A stretch of DNA of 64,000 nt from NCBI GenBank assembly GCA_029213195.1, contig JARGNI010000001.1, forward strand, positions 1 through 64,000, given 5' to 3'. The notes under the pieces are model-generated. The model worked only from the letters and a program-made list of their open reading frames with translations. It was not told the DNA's origin and made no database searches. Source of the stretch: Verrucomicrobiales bacterium (GTDB lineage Bacteria; Verrucomicrobiota; Verrucomicrobiia; Verrucomicrobiales; DEV007). Shown here one piece after another: positions 48,698 to 57,903 of this stretch (the first letter of the stretch is position 1; every line of letters begins with the position of its first letter). The position numbers and the translations under genes were made by a program.

Positions 48698-49996
48698 CTA
48701 TCTCGAAATTTCTTCGAAGATCTTTTCGAGCCTCTCGCGGGCTGCCTTGGTTTCAGTGGTTTCGGTCTCGACGATTTTTTCGACCGGGAGCTTGCGGGCA
48801 TCGATCAGCTTCCCGCTCTTCCGGAACAATCTCCAGGAGCCATCGAACAGGGTTTGGTCATGGGATAAACCCTGATGAGTCCAGGTGCGCGCGGTTCCCG
48901 GTTTGCCATGAAACTGCGGTTTCAGGCTTTGGCCGAATCGCCTGGAAGAGGCTTCGGTCTCGACTGCCGCGAGGTCAAGGAAGGTCGGGAACAGGTCAAT
49001 GACATCGACGAGGTCGTCACAAACCGCTCCCTGGGGAACGGTTTGCGGGCCCCAGACGAGAAGGGGGACATGAGTCCCGGCGTCGTTGAGATCTTTTTTT
49101 CCTCCGTTGACCCGCCCGGCTTCAGTGTGCCGAGTATGTTTGTCCTCACCGGGCTTTCCTGCCTTTGGGTTCTGGAAATAGCTTTCCTCGGTGCCGTTGT
49201 CGCCCATGAAGAGGACGTAGGTGTTCTCGCGGATTCCCATGTCCTCGACAGCATCGAGGAGCTGGCCCACGAGTCGATCCATGTATTCGATCATGTGATC
49301 GAGGGACTTTTCTCGACCCAGTTCCCGATCGAGCGGGGTATCGATCATGGGGTAGTGAGGGAGCAGTTCGTTGTGGAGAATGAAGAAGGGCCGCTCTTCG
49401 GATTGTGCAGATTTCATCTCACCGATGACATATTCCGTGAGCACATCGGGGCCGAATCGATCGGAGACGTCTTCGCGAATTTTTCCATCATGATTGTAGA
49501 CCGGGCCCCAGTGCCGTTCGGTTTTCTCCCCCTCGAGCCAGATCTGCCAGACACACCAGGAATCGAATCCTGCGCTGCGGATGTGATCGGGCCAGGTCTC
49601 GAGAGTGGCGAGCTGCCACTTCCCGGTTACGCTCGTGGCATAGCCGTCCTCGCGGAGTGCCCGGGCGAAGGTTGGCATTTTCTCGAAGTCCACTTTCTTC
49701 TTCGTCCCGAGATGGACGGGAAGGACTCCGGTGTGTCCATGATGGTTCGTGATCAGGCCGGTGTGCAGGCTGACTCGGGAGGGAGTGCAGACCGGACTCG
49801 TGTAGGCCCGCGTGAAGCGAAGGCCTTCCGCAGCCATGCGATCGAGATGTGGGGTTTTGAAATCGAGCCCGCCATACGATCCAAGCGCTTCGTAGCCGAT
49901 GTCGTCCGCAAAAATGAGGAGGATGTTGGGTTCTTCTTCCGATTCGGAGGTGAGGGTGAAGAAGGAGAAAAAGAGAGCGAGACAGAGAGAACGCAT
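48698..49996 (-). CDS. Exported sulfatase
   Basis: A 432-residue sulfatase with a signal peptide (LCLALFFSFFTLTSE). NILLIFADDIGYEALGSYGG provides the calcium-binding DD pair. The activation motif is canonical (SPVCTPSRVSLHTG, Cys near residue 70). VTGKWQLATL near 124 and LFMGDNGTEESYF near 265 carry further active-site residues. The length is on the short side for the family, but all core motifs are present. It has no close partner on the same strand except the giant dehydrogenase gene 95 bases downstream. Substrate unknown, likely a sulfated glycan. Confidence 0.94.
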   Translation of the reverse strand: MRSLCLALFFSFFTLTSESEEEPNILLIFADDIGYEALGSYGGLDFKTPHLDRMAAEGLRFTRAYTSPVCTPSRVSLHTGLITNHHGHTGVLPVHLGTKKKVDFEKMPTFARALREDGYATSVTGKWQLATLETWPDHIRSAGFDSWCVWQIWLEGEKTERHWGPVYNHDGKIREDVSDRFGPDVLTEYVIGEMKSAQSEERPFFILHNELLPHYPMIDTPLDRELGREKSLDHMIEYMDRLVGQLLDAVEDMGIRENTYVLFMGDNGTEESYFQNPKAGKPGEDKHTRHTEAGRVNGGKKDLNDAGTHVPLLVWGPQTVPQGAVCDDLVDVIDLFPTFLDLAAVETEASSRRFGQSLKPQFHGKPGTARTWTHQGLSHDQTLFDGSWRLFRKSGKLIDARKLPVEKIVETETTETKAARERLEKIFEEISR

Positions 49997-50108
49997 AGGA
50001 GATATCTATCTGCCTGTCCGTCGTGGGCAATCCCGGAATCCGAAATCAATGAGGGGAATGAAGAATTTAAACATCGTCAGTTGCGGAGAATTGCAGTAAA
50101 AGCGACCT

Positions 50109-51596
50109 ATGAGATGGAACGGGGGTGGGAAGCGAAGAGGAATGATGCTGTTGCTGGGAGCGAGTTGGCTCGCCCTCGGTGTCACCGGCCATGCGGGCGA
50201 TCCCGGGATCGTCCGGATCTCGGCTTCGATCTTTTCAGTCGAGTCCGATGGGAACGAGAAACCACTGGGCGAAGCTGAAGTCACGGCTCCCCTCGGAGAG
50301 TGGGCTCGATTTCGCAAGGGGCAGGACATCCCCTCTGTCGTCCAGTATTCGCTTCCGAGTATCCCGAAAGAGATTTCCGAATCCGTTGTCGGAGCATCGG
50401 GAGAGGCTCCCGAGTTCGAGACCAATGAGTTGAGTGTCGTGATTCCTTCTCACCCGGAGAAGGTGGAGACCCTCGAGTTGGGATTGTCCGGGCGATTTCG
50501 TCCCCGTGTGCTCGCAAATGGAACCCTGACCGTGGATGCGGAGATCGGCTACCGTGAGGTGTTGGAATCGATCGAGAAAGCAGAGCCGATCTATTTCGTA
50601 AAGAAGAACGCTGCGGGGAAAGAAAAGAAGATTCTCGTAACTCGGAACGAGACCCGGGCTCCCGTGACTCGGTCGCGCAAGACTTCGGTGCACTACACGC
50701 GAAAGAAGGGAGAGACGAAAGGCGTCGTTATCCCGGTTTCCGGACCGGATTCCGATTCTTCCCTGATTGTTCGAATGAAGGTGGCACCTGTCGAGCCGGG
50801 GGAGAAGAACACCAAGGCGATTCCCGCGGGAAACTTTTTCTACATCACCTCCCGGTTCGTCGAAATCACGGAAGGGGAAATGGAGAACGAAGAGGACCTC
50901 TACCCGGATAAGCCGGTGCTCTCCGATGCCGAATTTCAGATGTGGATTCGCCGCATCAATCAGCAAAAAGGCGTCGATCTGCTGAGTGCTCCGTCGCTCG
51001 TGGTAAAGCCGGGACAGGATGGAAAGATCGAGGTGGTTCGCGAATTTATCTATCCCACGAGTTTTCAACCGCCCTCTCTGGAGGGTGTCGAATCGACCAG
51101 TGAGGCCGAGAAGGGGAGCGAGATCTCACCGGTTCAGCCCGCGAGCCCGATCGTGTTTGAGACGGAGAATGTGGGAGTTTCTCTATCCCTCAACGCGAAG
51201 CGATCGAGCCGGAAAGGGCATGTCGAATTGTTCGTTGAGCCTCGGGTCGACCAGTTCCACGAGTTCGTAAATTTCGGAAAGCCGGTGCAGACCTGGACTC
51301 TGCCTGCGCTGGGACCTCCGAAAACGGTCGTCGTCACCGAGAACAAAATCCAGTATCCCATTTTTGAAAGACTTTCGATGCAGACCGTGGCTACGATTCC
51401 TGATGGATCGACCCTGGTAGTGGGAGGATTGACTCGGCAGGAGATCCAGACGGTCGAGGACAAGGTGCCCATTCTCGGCGACCTCCCCTTGATCGGACGT
51501 TTTGGGAGAAGCCGGACCGAGCTCCACTACGAGCGCAAACTCATCATTCTCGTCACGGTCCGTTCCGTCGATTCATCAGGGATGCCGGTGGAGTGA
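50109..51596 (+). CDS. Orphan secretin-like outer-membrane protein
   Basis: A 495-residue exported protein (signal segment MMLLLGASWLALGVTGHAG). The C-terminal half has secretin (type II/III secretion) signatures: VDLLSAPSLVVKPGQDGKIE near residue 297, GSTLVVGGLTRQE near 437 and the highly typical VPILGDLPLIGRFGRS near 455. The N-terminal half lacks recognisable N0/N1/KH modules. It instead contains two conventional beta domains and a basic segment (residues about 175-215). No gspE, gspF or pilin genes are nearby. It may form a pore or a non-secretory ring, or be a domesticated secretin. It converges on the 51598 gene with one base between stop codons. Confidence 0.75.
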   Translation: MRWNGGGKRRGMMLLLGASWLALGVTGHAGDPGIVRISASIFSVESDGNEKPLGEAEVTAPLGEWARFRKGQDIPSVVQYSLPSIPKEISESVVGASGEAPEFETNELSVVIPSHPEKVETLELGLSGRFRPRVLANGTLTVDAEIGYREVLESIEKAEPIYFVKKNAAGKEKKILVTRNETRAPVTRSRKTSVHYTRKKGETKGVVIPVSGPDSDSSLIVRMKVAPVEPGEKNTKAIPAGNFFYITSRFVEITEGEMENEEDLYPDKPVLSDAEFQMWIRRINQQKGVDLLSAPSLVVKPGQDGKIEVVREFIYPTSFQPPSLEGVESTSEAEKGSEISPVQPASPIVFETENVGVSLSLNAKRSSRKGHVELFVEPRVDQFHEFVNFGKPVQTWTLPALGPPKTVVVTENKIQYPIFERLSMQTVATIPDGSTLVVGGLTRQEIQTVEDKVPILGDLPLIGRFGRSRTELHYERKLIILVTVRSVDSSGMPVE

Positions 51597-51597
51597 T

Positions 51598-54495
51598 CTA
51601 CTCGTATCGAAATTGCACGGTCGCCTCGGTGTCGGCGTCGCTGATGGCCCGAACCCAGTAGGCGCTGAAACTATCTGGAAATTCTCCCTTGTGGGTTTCT
51701 CCGGCCTCCAAGGGGAAGGATGCGTAGGGGATCCAGAGACCGGTTCCATCGACATCGACCTCGAGATGGATCGTGGTCGCGGTGCTGGATGAGAGAGTGA
51801 AGGACTTCCTGTCGTATCCGGTCATCAGGTAGCGATCCGAGGGGACTCCCGCTTTCACCACCGAATTTTTCCAGGGGCCTCCTTCGCCACGCGGTTTCCC
51901 GAGTTTCCAGAGATCGTCGATCGCCCCGGCCCAGACCGCGGCCTTTCCGTCATCGCTCCGGAAGATGTGTTCGCTCTCGGTATCGGCGTCGATCCCGGTG
52001 AAAAAGAGCAGCCCGTTGTGGGAGCAGAAATCCTGGATGTGCAGGTTGTGGGTCGCGATCGGGCGGACCTTGGCGAGTCCCTGGGCGTTGCGGGCCGGGA
52101 GCTCGTAAAATGTGCCATGCACGTTGAGGAGGTCACGCTCGGTGGCAACTTCGCGACAGACTCGTGCCGGACCAAAACCCTCGAAGGGGGGATCGGCTAC
52201 TTCGAGCTCCCGATCGAAGGCGGCGATCTCGTAGATTCTCAAGTGACCTGGGTTCTTCGCCCGGAGCCGCATCTTCGAGAGGGTGAACGCTTCGGGGAGC
52301 ACGAGCTCCCAATCCGTTTGGGTGTTCCCACCGACCTCTCCGCCGGGAAAGGGTTTCCACTTGCCGTCCGATTCGAACTCCACGGTGAAATTGGAAGCGA
52401 CATGGCTGGTGCGCCCCTCCCATCCTGACACGATCCAAATCGATCGAATCGACTTTTCCTCGCCGAGATCGATTTCGATCGTGGCAGCCGCTTTCCCGTT
52501 GGAGACCCAACGTTTTTCATCGGATCGGATTTCTCCATCGACGGCGTGGCTTCCGGCATACTCGTCGAGCGTAGAACTGACCTTGACCCCGGCTCCGAGG
52601 AGGAGACTCTCTGCCATCAGGTCTGCGAGGGAGTTTCCGGTCTCGCTTCCGGATTTCGCTTCCGGATTTTCCTCCCGGGACGAATAGCCGGGTTGGCGGG
52701 GCAGTCGGTAGCGTTCGCCGTCTTCGATGAGGAGCAGGGAAGCCTCGTCCTCCGTGTAGCTGCGGGCAGGCTGGCGGACATCGTTGACCAGTTTCGTCGC
52801 GGCCTTCGGGTCTTCGATTCGTTGAAAACGAAGCTGGGAATCGATTTCGTAGTAGGCAATGTCGTCCGGGTTGCCAGTCGTGGCGGCGACGAGACCGAGC
52901 CGGTCGTAGGCGAGGCTGCGCATCACGCCGGTGGTAGCAGCAGGGGTGTCTTTGGTCGCGACTCCTGCGATGAGGTCGTCGTTCTTCTCGGAACGAGGAT
53001 CCTCGTTGCGATACTGGAAGTGGGCAGTGACTTCCGTGGCGTGTGCCAGGCTGGTCAATCGCAGCCACTCCCCGGGTTCTTCGCCGGAGAAGGCATGGGA
53101 AACCGCAGCGCCGGGCTCGACAGAGAGCGAAAGAAGTTTCTCCCAGTTTCCGGTTCCCTCGCGATCGACCTCGACCTGGAACTCGACGGTCGAATCGCTT
53201 CCATGAGTGAGGTGCAGCATGCGATGATCGTATCCGGCAAAGAGGTAGGGATCGCTGGGCGCATTTGCCTCGACCCTGTCCCGGAGCCAGACCGAACCCC
53301 GCCCAATGACCGGGCCGATGTCGTCGAGTTTCTCCGGGGAGATGAACCAGAGGTTGGAGTTGGATTGAAGTGGAGCTCCGTGCTTTGCCTTGAAGGGGCG
53401 GGTGTTGAGAAACTCTCCGGCGGCAGAGTCGTCGCACCCGATCACGAGCCGGTCTCCCCAGCGGCAGAAATCGCCGACTACCTTGAGGTAGTTGGAGCGG
53501 GGACGGATACCGGCCGAATTCTCAAGGGAGAAGGTCGAAGGAAATCGCCAGAAAGTGCCGTGCATCGTCGCGAGAAAATCCTCTTCCCCGATCTCGCGGA
53601 TGCGGGGCCACTCTGTGTTCCACCCGTGGGCGCCATCGTAGCTGTGGCTTCCCTTGGGGACACGGAAGTAGTGCCAGGTTTCGTCCTCAAGGAGGGCGAG
53701 AAGGAGGGAACGCTCATCCCAGCCCATGGCCCAGATCGGGTCGGAGTCGGGATTTTTGTTGCCGGAGATACCACCGGGACCAGTCACCTCGGTAAATTGA
53801 TTCCGACGAACGAGCTGCCAGTCGCCTTCGCCGAACCACTCGGCAAGGGCACCAGATGCCACGGTGGGGTCGACCCGGACCCTGGGATCGCGATCGCCGT
53901 TGTTGGCGTAGACAAGTCGTCCCTGGGTCGTGTAGAGACCCTTGCCATGATACCCGGGGAGGGTGCTCTTGATACCGTTGTCAGGGGCTCCGTTGTTTCC
54001 ATCCTGGATGAAGCACTTCACGTCCAGGGTGTTCACATCGACTTCGTAGAGCCCTTCCTCCATCGTCGCGTAGTAGACCTTGTTCTCCGGATCGGTGAGG
54101 TGGCGTGCCGTCCCTGTGAGACGGCCGAACATCTTCGTGGGTGGGAGGACGCGGATATTTTTCTCCGCATCGATGAGATAGGGGCCGATGAGGAGCTGAT
54201 TCGACTCCTTGTGGATCATGCGGTTGGCCGGGGTTCCGCCGACACTGCCTTCGAAGATCTTCTGCTCGAGTTCGGGTGTGATCTCGTAGAGCTTGTCGGT
54301 CGAGCCTTTCGGCATGTGAGGGGCATAGGTGATCGCCCAGAGACTTCCCTGCCAGGGGACAACGGCTCCGGTTCCGGCTTCTGCGTGACTGTTCCACATG
54401 CGGAGGTGGGGGTAGATGCCGGAAACCTGCAAGGGCGCTTCCTGCGCGGCGAGAGTCGTGCAGATGGCAAAGAGAACGATCGAGATTTTTTTCAT
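51598..54495 (-). CDS. Exported discoidin-domain protein with internal duplication
   Basis: About 965 residues from ATG 54495, which gives a signal peptide (KKISIVLFAICTTLAAQ). Residues about 310-530 and 790-965 are related to each other: MHGTFWRFP matches VHGTFYELP, PYLFAGYDHR matches RYLMTGYDRK, VEVDREGTGNW matches VDVDGTGLW, and both end in FQYR/FRYE. Between them lies an F5/8 type C domain (about 640-790, with DGEIRSDEKRWVSNG and IEIDLGEEKSIRSI). The N-terminal part has propeller-like strands. It is probably secreted and glycan-binding. I do not recognise a named family, and no catalytic motif is evident. Confidence 0.8.
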   Translation of the reverse strand: MKKISIVLFAICTTLAAQEAPLQVSGIYPHLRMWNSHAEAGTGAVVPWQGSLWAITYAPHMPKGSTDKLYEITPELEQKIFEGSVGGTPANRMIHKESNQLLIGPYLIDAEKNIRVLPPTKMFGRLTGTARHLTDPENKVYYATMEEGLYEVDVNTLDVKCFIQDGNNGAPDNGIKSTLPGYHGKGLYTTQGRLVYANNGDRDPRVRVDPTVASGALAEWFGEGDWQLVRRNQFTEVTGPGGISGNKNPDSDPIWAMGWDERSLLLALLEDETWHYFRVPKGSHSYDGAHGWNTEWPRIREIGEEDFLATMHGTFWRFPSTFSLENSAGIRPRSNYLKVVGDFCRWGDRLVIGCDDSAAGEFLNTRPFKAKHGAPLQSNSNLWFISPEKLDDIGPVIGRGSVWLRDRVEANAPSDPYLFAGYDHRMLHLTHGSDSTVEFQVEVDREGTGNWEKLLSLSVEPGAAVSHAFSGEEPGEWLRLTSLAHATEVTAHFQYRNEDPRSEKNDDLIAGVATKDTPAATTGVMRSLAYDRLGLVAATTGNPDDIAYYEIDSQLRFQRIEDPKAATKLVNDVRQPARSYTEDEASLLLIEDGERYRLPRQPGYSSREENPEAKSGSETGNSLADLMAESLLLGAGVKVSSTLDEYAGSHAVDGEIRSDEKRWVSNGKAAATIEIDLGEEKSIRSIWIVSGWEGRTSHVASNFTVEFESDGKWKPFPGGEVGGNTQTDWELVLPEAFTLSKMRLRAKNPGHLRIYEIAAFDRELEVADPPFEGFGPARVCREVATERDLLNVHGTFYELPARNAQGLAKVRPIATHNLHIQDFCSHNGLLFFTGIDADTESEHIFRSDDGKAAVWAGAIDDLWKLGKPRGEGGPWKNSVVKAGVPSDRYLMTGYDRKSFTLSSSTATTIHLEVDVDGTGLWIPYASFPLEAGETHKGEFPDSFSAYWVRAISDADTEATVQFRYE

Positions 54496-54665
54496 CGTGG
54501 GTTTCCCAAACAAGTCAGGGAGAACGGATTCTGGACACAAAAACCTTCTTTGGGAAGTCCAAGAGGAAAGGATTCTCTCGCGGCGACGGATTGGTTCTTT
54601 GGGCGGTCCGTCAGGGTCGTGGGGGGATTTTGCAAGGAATTGCTTGCGGCCTTGGTATCCTGTGA

Positions 54666-55173
54666 TTGTTTTTGGAGGAAACCTCTAATCTCGACCGGAG
54701 CGACCCAGGTCCCATCTCATTTTTTCAGCCCAAGTCCCTACTCTTGTTCATCGCGATCCTTTTGTGCGGGGAACAGGTGGGGTCAAATGAGATCGACTTT
54801 ACGGACCGCGTTGGGCTGGAAAAGAGCGTTTCGGACGACGGTGCCGTCACGCTGACCTGGGACAAGGAACCGTCCGCCACCATCATCCTTCAGCGGGATC
54901 GTTCCGCCGCTTTCACCGATCCATTGGTTCTCTATGAGGGATCCGACAACGGGTCTGTCATCACGGGACTGGAGGAAGGAGAGCACTTTTTCCGTATCGG
55001 TTCCTCGAGGGGAATTTTCCGAGCCTCTCAGGATTCGGGTCGAATTCGTATCCCGGGTCCAGTTGACGATTCTCCTGTCCCTGGGAGCGATCGTGGTCCT
55101 CGCGACCGTCCTCGCCATCGTGCTGGGATACCTCGGGACGAGAAGAACGGAAAGGGGGGGCGGGAATGCCTGA
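54666..55173 (+). pseudogene. Frameshifted small membrane protein upstream of the symporter
   Basis: Two frames together encode one plausible protein. The first, from about 54744 with no ATG available (TTG is the only candidate), has a hydrophobic start and a fibronectin-III-like domain ending GLEEGEHFFRIG. The second continues PRGEFSEPLRIRVEF and then a membrane segment (ILLSLGAIVVLATVLAIVLG), stopping at 55173 inside the symporter start (overlap of eight bases). Joining them requires removing one base near 54990-55015, for example in TTTTT or in GGTTCC. It may be a sequencing error, a pseudogene or programmed +1 shifting. It belongs to the symporter operon. Function unknown. The preceding 170 bases hold no gene. 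Confidence 0.6.
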
Positions 55174-56617
55174 ATTTTTTCTCGCCCAGTCCTCCGTCTC
55201 TCCCGCGACGGGATGGATCATCGTTCTCGTCCTCGGAGTTCTCTGGGTCGCGCTGGGAATCTTCTGGGGTCGCAAGGCGAAAGACTCCGAAGGTTTCATG
55301 CTGGCGGGGCGAAACGTGGGGCTCTCGCTAGGTTCGGCCACGGCCATGGCGACCTGGGTCACGTCCAACACGACCATGCTGGCTCCGGTCTTCGCCTTGA
55401 CCCTCGGGATCTGGGGCATGCTTGCCTATTCGACGGCGAGTTTCGGGCTACTGCTCTTCGCCCTGTTCGCTGGACGGATTCGCACCTTGCTTCCCAAAGG
55501 CGTCACGGCGGGTGATTTTTTCCGACTCCGCTACGGGCGATTCGGGTGGTCGTTGTTTCTCATCATCACGATGCTCTATTCGCTGTCCTGGCTCGTGAGT
55601 ATGGCCATTGCCGGGGGAGATCTCCTCCTCGCCCTTGCGGGCATTCCCTATCTCCAGGGAATGAGCCTCATCCTCATCGTCTGTGTCCTCTACACCCTGT
55701 TCGGGGGACTCTATGCGGTGATCGGAACCGACTTTCTGCAGAGTGTCATCATCCTTCTCGGCATTGTTCTCATCGGGGGACTGGTTGTGAGTCAGCTCGA
55801 ATTTTCCGAGGCCTACGAACACATTCAGACCTACCAGCCTTCCCTTCTGAAAATAGCGATGCCGGCGGCTTTGCTCGCGGTTTTCAACAACATGCTCTTC
55901 GGGTTTGGTGAGGTTTTCCACAACAATGTCTGGTGGTCGCGAGCATTCGCGATGAAGAAGGAGATCGCGCCCAAGGCGTTCGCTCTCGCCGGGATTCTCT
56001 GGTTTCCGATTCCGATTGCGGCTGGTTTCATTGCCCTGGCAGCGGGTCCGCTCGGGATCAATATCACGGAGGCAAATCAGACGGGACCTACGGTGGCTGC
56101 CGCGGTTTTGGGGAATGCCGGATTGGGAGCTTTTGCCGGGGTTCTCATCCTCGTGGTGTTGTTCTGCTCGATGGCGTCGTCGATCGACTCGCTGCTTGCC
56201 GCCACCTCCGACCTCCTCATTCGAGATGTCAATGAGGGGCTCTTCAAACACAAGGTCGATGAGAAGCGATTTCGGAAGCTCGCTGCCATCGTCATCCTTT
56301 CGGTTGGCGCGTTGACGTGGCTCCTCGCGGCACCTCATTGGCCGATCATCAATGCCCTGTTCATCTCGGGACCGCTCGTGGGGAGCCTGATCTGGCCGGT
56401 GATCGCCGGACTGTTCTGGAAGCGGGTCAATCGCGGCTTTGTCATCGCCGGTATCCTCGCGGGTTCCGCTCTCGGAGTCTGGGCCTACTTCACTCTCGGA
56501 TGGTTTACCGCTTCGCTGGTCGGCGCAGGTGTCTCCATGGTCGCCACGCTGCTGGGCAGGTTTATCTCTCCCGGTCCGTTTCCGGACTCGACTGAACTCA
56601 CTTCTGAATCGTCATGA
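55166..56617 (+). CDS. Sodium:solute symporter (SSS family)
   Basis: A 483-residue transporter with about 13 membrane segments. Family features include GRKAKDSEGFMLAGRNVGL at the first loop, SATAMATWVTSNTTM in the unwound first core helix, GGLYAVIGTDFLQSVIILLG, and SMASSIDSLLAATSDLL (the Na2-site Ser residues). The overall pattern is closest to SSS members that carry small nitrogenous solutes such as urea, proline or pantothenate; which one cannot be decided by eye. It overlaps both the frameshifted gene before it and the small membrane gene after it. It precedes the carbamoyltransferase-amidotransferase genes, suggesting uptake of their product or a related ureido compound. Confidence 0.93.
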   Translation: MPEFFLAQSSVSPATGWIIVLVLGVLWVALGIFWGRKAKDSEGFMLAGRNVGLSLGSATAMATWVTSNTTMLAPVFALTLGIWGMLAYSTASFGLLLFALFAGRIRTLLPKGVTAGDFFRLRYGRFGWSLFLIITMLYSLSWLVSMAIAGGDLLLALAGIPYLQGMSLILIVCVLYTLFGGLYAVIGTDFLQSVIILLGIVLIGGLVVSQLEFSEAYEHIQTYQPSLLKIAMPAALLAVFNNMLFGFGEVFHNNVWWSRAFAMKKEIAPKAFALAGILWFPIPIAAGFIALAAGPLGINITEANQTGPTVAAAVLGNAGLGAFAGVLILVVLFCSMASSIDSLLAATSDLLIRDVNEGLFKHKVDEKRFRKLAAIVILSVGALTWLLAAPHWPIINALFISGPLVGSLIWPVIAGLFWKRVNRGFVIAGILAGSALGVWAYFTLGWFTASLVGAGVSMVATLLGRFISPGPFPDSTELTSESS

Positions 56618-56736
56618 GTTTCTCTGAAGCATTTCTCGAAATCCTGATCACCGCAGCCCTGCTCTGGACTGGAGGCGGTGCGGTGGCACTCATCGTGCTT
56701 CTACTGATCGACTGGCGCAGGGGGAACCTCTGGTAG
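56614..56736 (+). CDS. 40-residue single-span membrane protein linked to the symporter
   Basis: This short frame begins in the ATGA overlap at the end of the symporter gene and encodes one membrane segment (LLWTGGGAVALIVLLLIDW) followed by RRGNLW. Coupled translation, a clean start and stop, and hydrophobic composition support it as a real small subunit or stabiliser of the transporter. It has the topology of small accessory subunits of other symporters. No homologue is recognised. Confidence 0.65.
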   Translation: MSFSEAFLEILITAALLWTGGGAVALIVLLLIDWRRGNLW

Positions 56737-56775
56737 GCGATTGATTTTCGTCCTGTTCGCACCCGAAACTTGGCC

Positions 56776-57895
56776 ATGAAAGAGACACCATTCCCCGACG
56801 ATCCACCGGAACAGGCAGAGCGACCCAGTATCGAGCCTCCCGAGGGCTCGGAGGCAATTCGGCCTGAACCGGGAAATCTGTTTGAGAGCAACCCGATCGA
56901 TCTCCCGGTTCTCAATCAACTGGAGAATCAGAATATCCTCGAAGCGGGGCAGTTCACTTTTGAGCAGGTCACGGAACTCTGCAAGCTCGCTGCCGTTCTC
57001 GAGAAGCTGGAGATCTGGCCCTATCATCCCCTCGACGGAAAGATCACGGTGACAGCTTTCTTTGAAGCGTCGACAAGAACGCGGACGAGTTTCGAGAGCG
57101 CGATCCTTCGTCTCGATGGGAAGGTGATTTCCATTGCCGACGGGAACACCACCGGGCAGGCGAAGGGGGAATCTCTTGCCGATATCGGCGAGATGTTCAA
57201 TGCCTACGCCGACTGCATCATCATGAGGCATACGGAAACGGATGCCCCGGAGCAGAATCCTGCAGAACCTGAGAATCCCGCTGATCAATGCAGGGAACGG
57301 CTCCGGCGAGCACCCAACCCAGGCTCTGGCCGACTGGTTTGCCCTGCTGAAGTGGAATCCCGAACTTGCTTCTCCGCGGAAACCGGACGCTCCACGAATG
57401 AACCTTGGGATTCTGGGTACCCCGGGATCGATGCGAGCGGTAAAATCCTTTCTTCTCATGGCATTGCTTTTCCAGGATCACATCGGGAAAGTGACCGTTA
57501 TCTCAGAGATGGCAGATCCTTTCGGGGAAGACGTCATCGAAAGTCTTCGCGAGGCTAACATCGACTACGAGGTCTCGAACGATGTCAGGGAGCACCTGCC
57601 GGAACTGGATGTCATCTACATGAACTCGATCGCCTTCCTCGGGGATTCGTACAAGAACATGGACAGCCGGTTCAAGCTGAACTCGGAGAGCCCGATCAAG
57701 GAGAACGCGGTCATTCTCCATCCGCTGGCGCGTCTCGACGAGCTCGATACCTCGCTCGATAAGACGCCCCACAATCTCTATTTCTCCCAGGCGCACGGAG
57801 CCGTTTTCATCCGGCAGGCCCTCCTGCTTTCCGTCCTCGGCCGTCTCAAGGCCTTGCCGAATCTCATCGATCTCGAAACCAACACCACTTCCTGA
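56776..57895 (+). CDS. ATCase-like carbamoyltransferase with altered acceptor site, frameshifted
   Basis: About 372 residues if one base is removed from CCCC near 57244. The first frame runs to about 57243 (IIMRHTETDA) and the second continues from RILQNLRIPLINAGNGSGEH to 57895. Carbamoyl-phosphate motifs are intact: STRTRTSF near residue 99 and HPTQALAD. The C-terminal HPLARLDEL and DKTPHNLYFSQAHG closely follow E. coli PyrB. The acceptor loop does not: after DVIYM, PyrB has TRVQ with the Arg and Gln that hold the aspartate side chain, but here it is NSIAFLGD, and the Pro of HPLPR is Ala. The arginine of MRAVKS, aligned with the alpha-carboxylate-binding Arg167, is kept. The acceptor is therefore probably an amino acid other than aspartate. 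There is a 35-residue N-terminal extension and no pyrI or pyrC nearby. Confidence 0.82.
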
Positions 57896-57903
57896 AATCC
57901 CCC

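Noticed and set aside
56776-57895. Calling the carbamoyltransferase pyrB of pyrimidine synthesis
   Set aside because: The TRVQ acceptor motif is missing and no other pyrimidine gene is adjacent, so the symbol would mislead.
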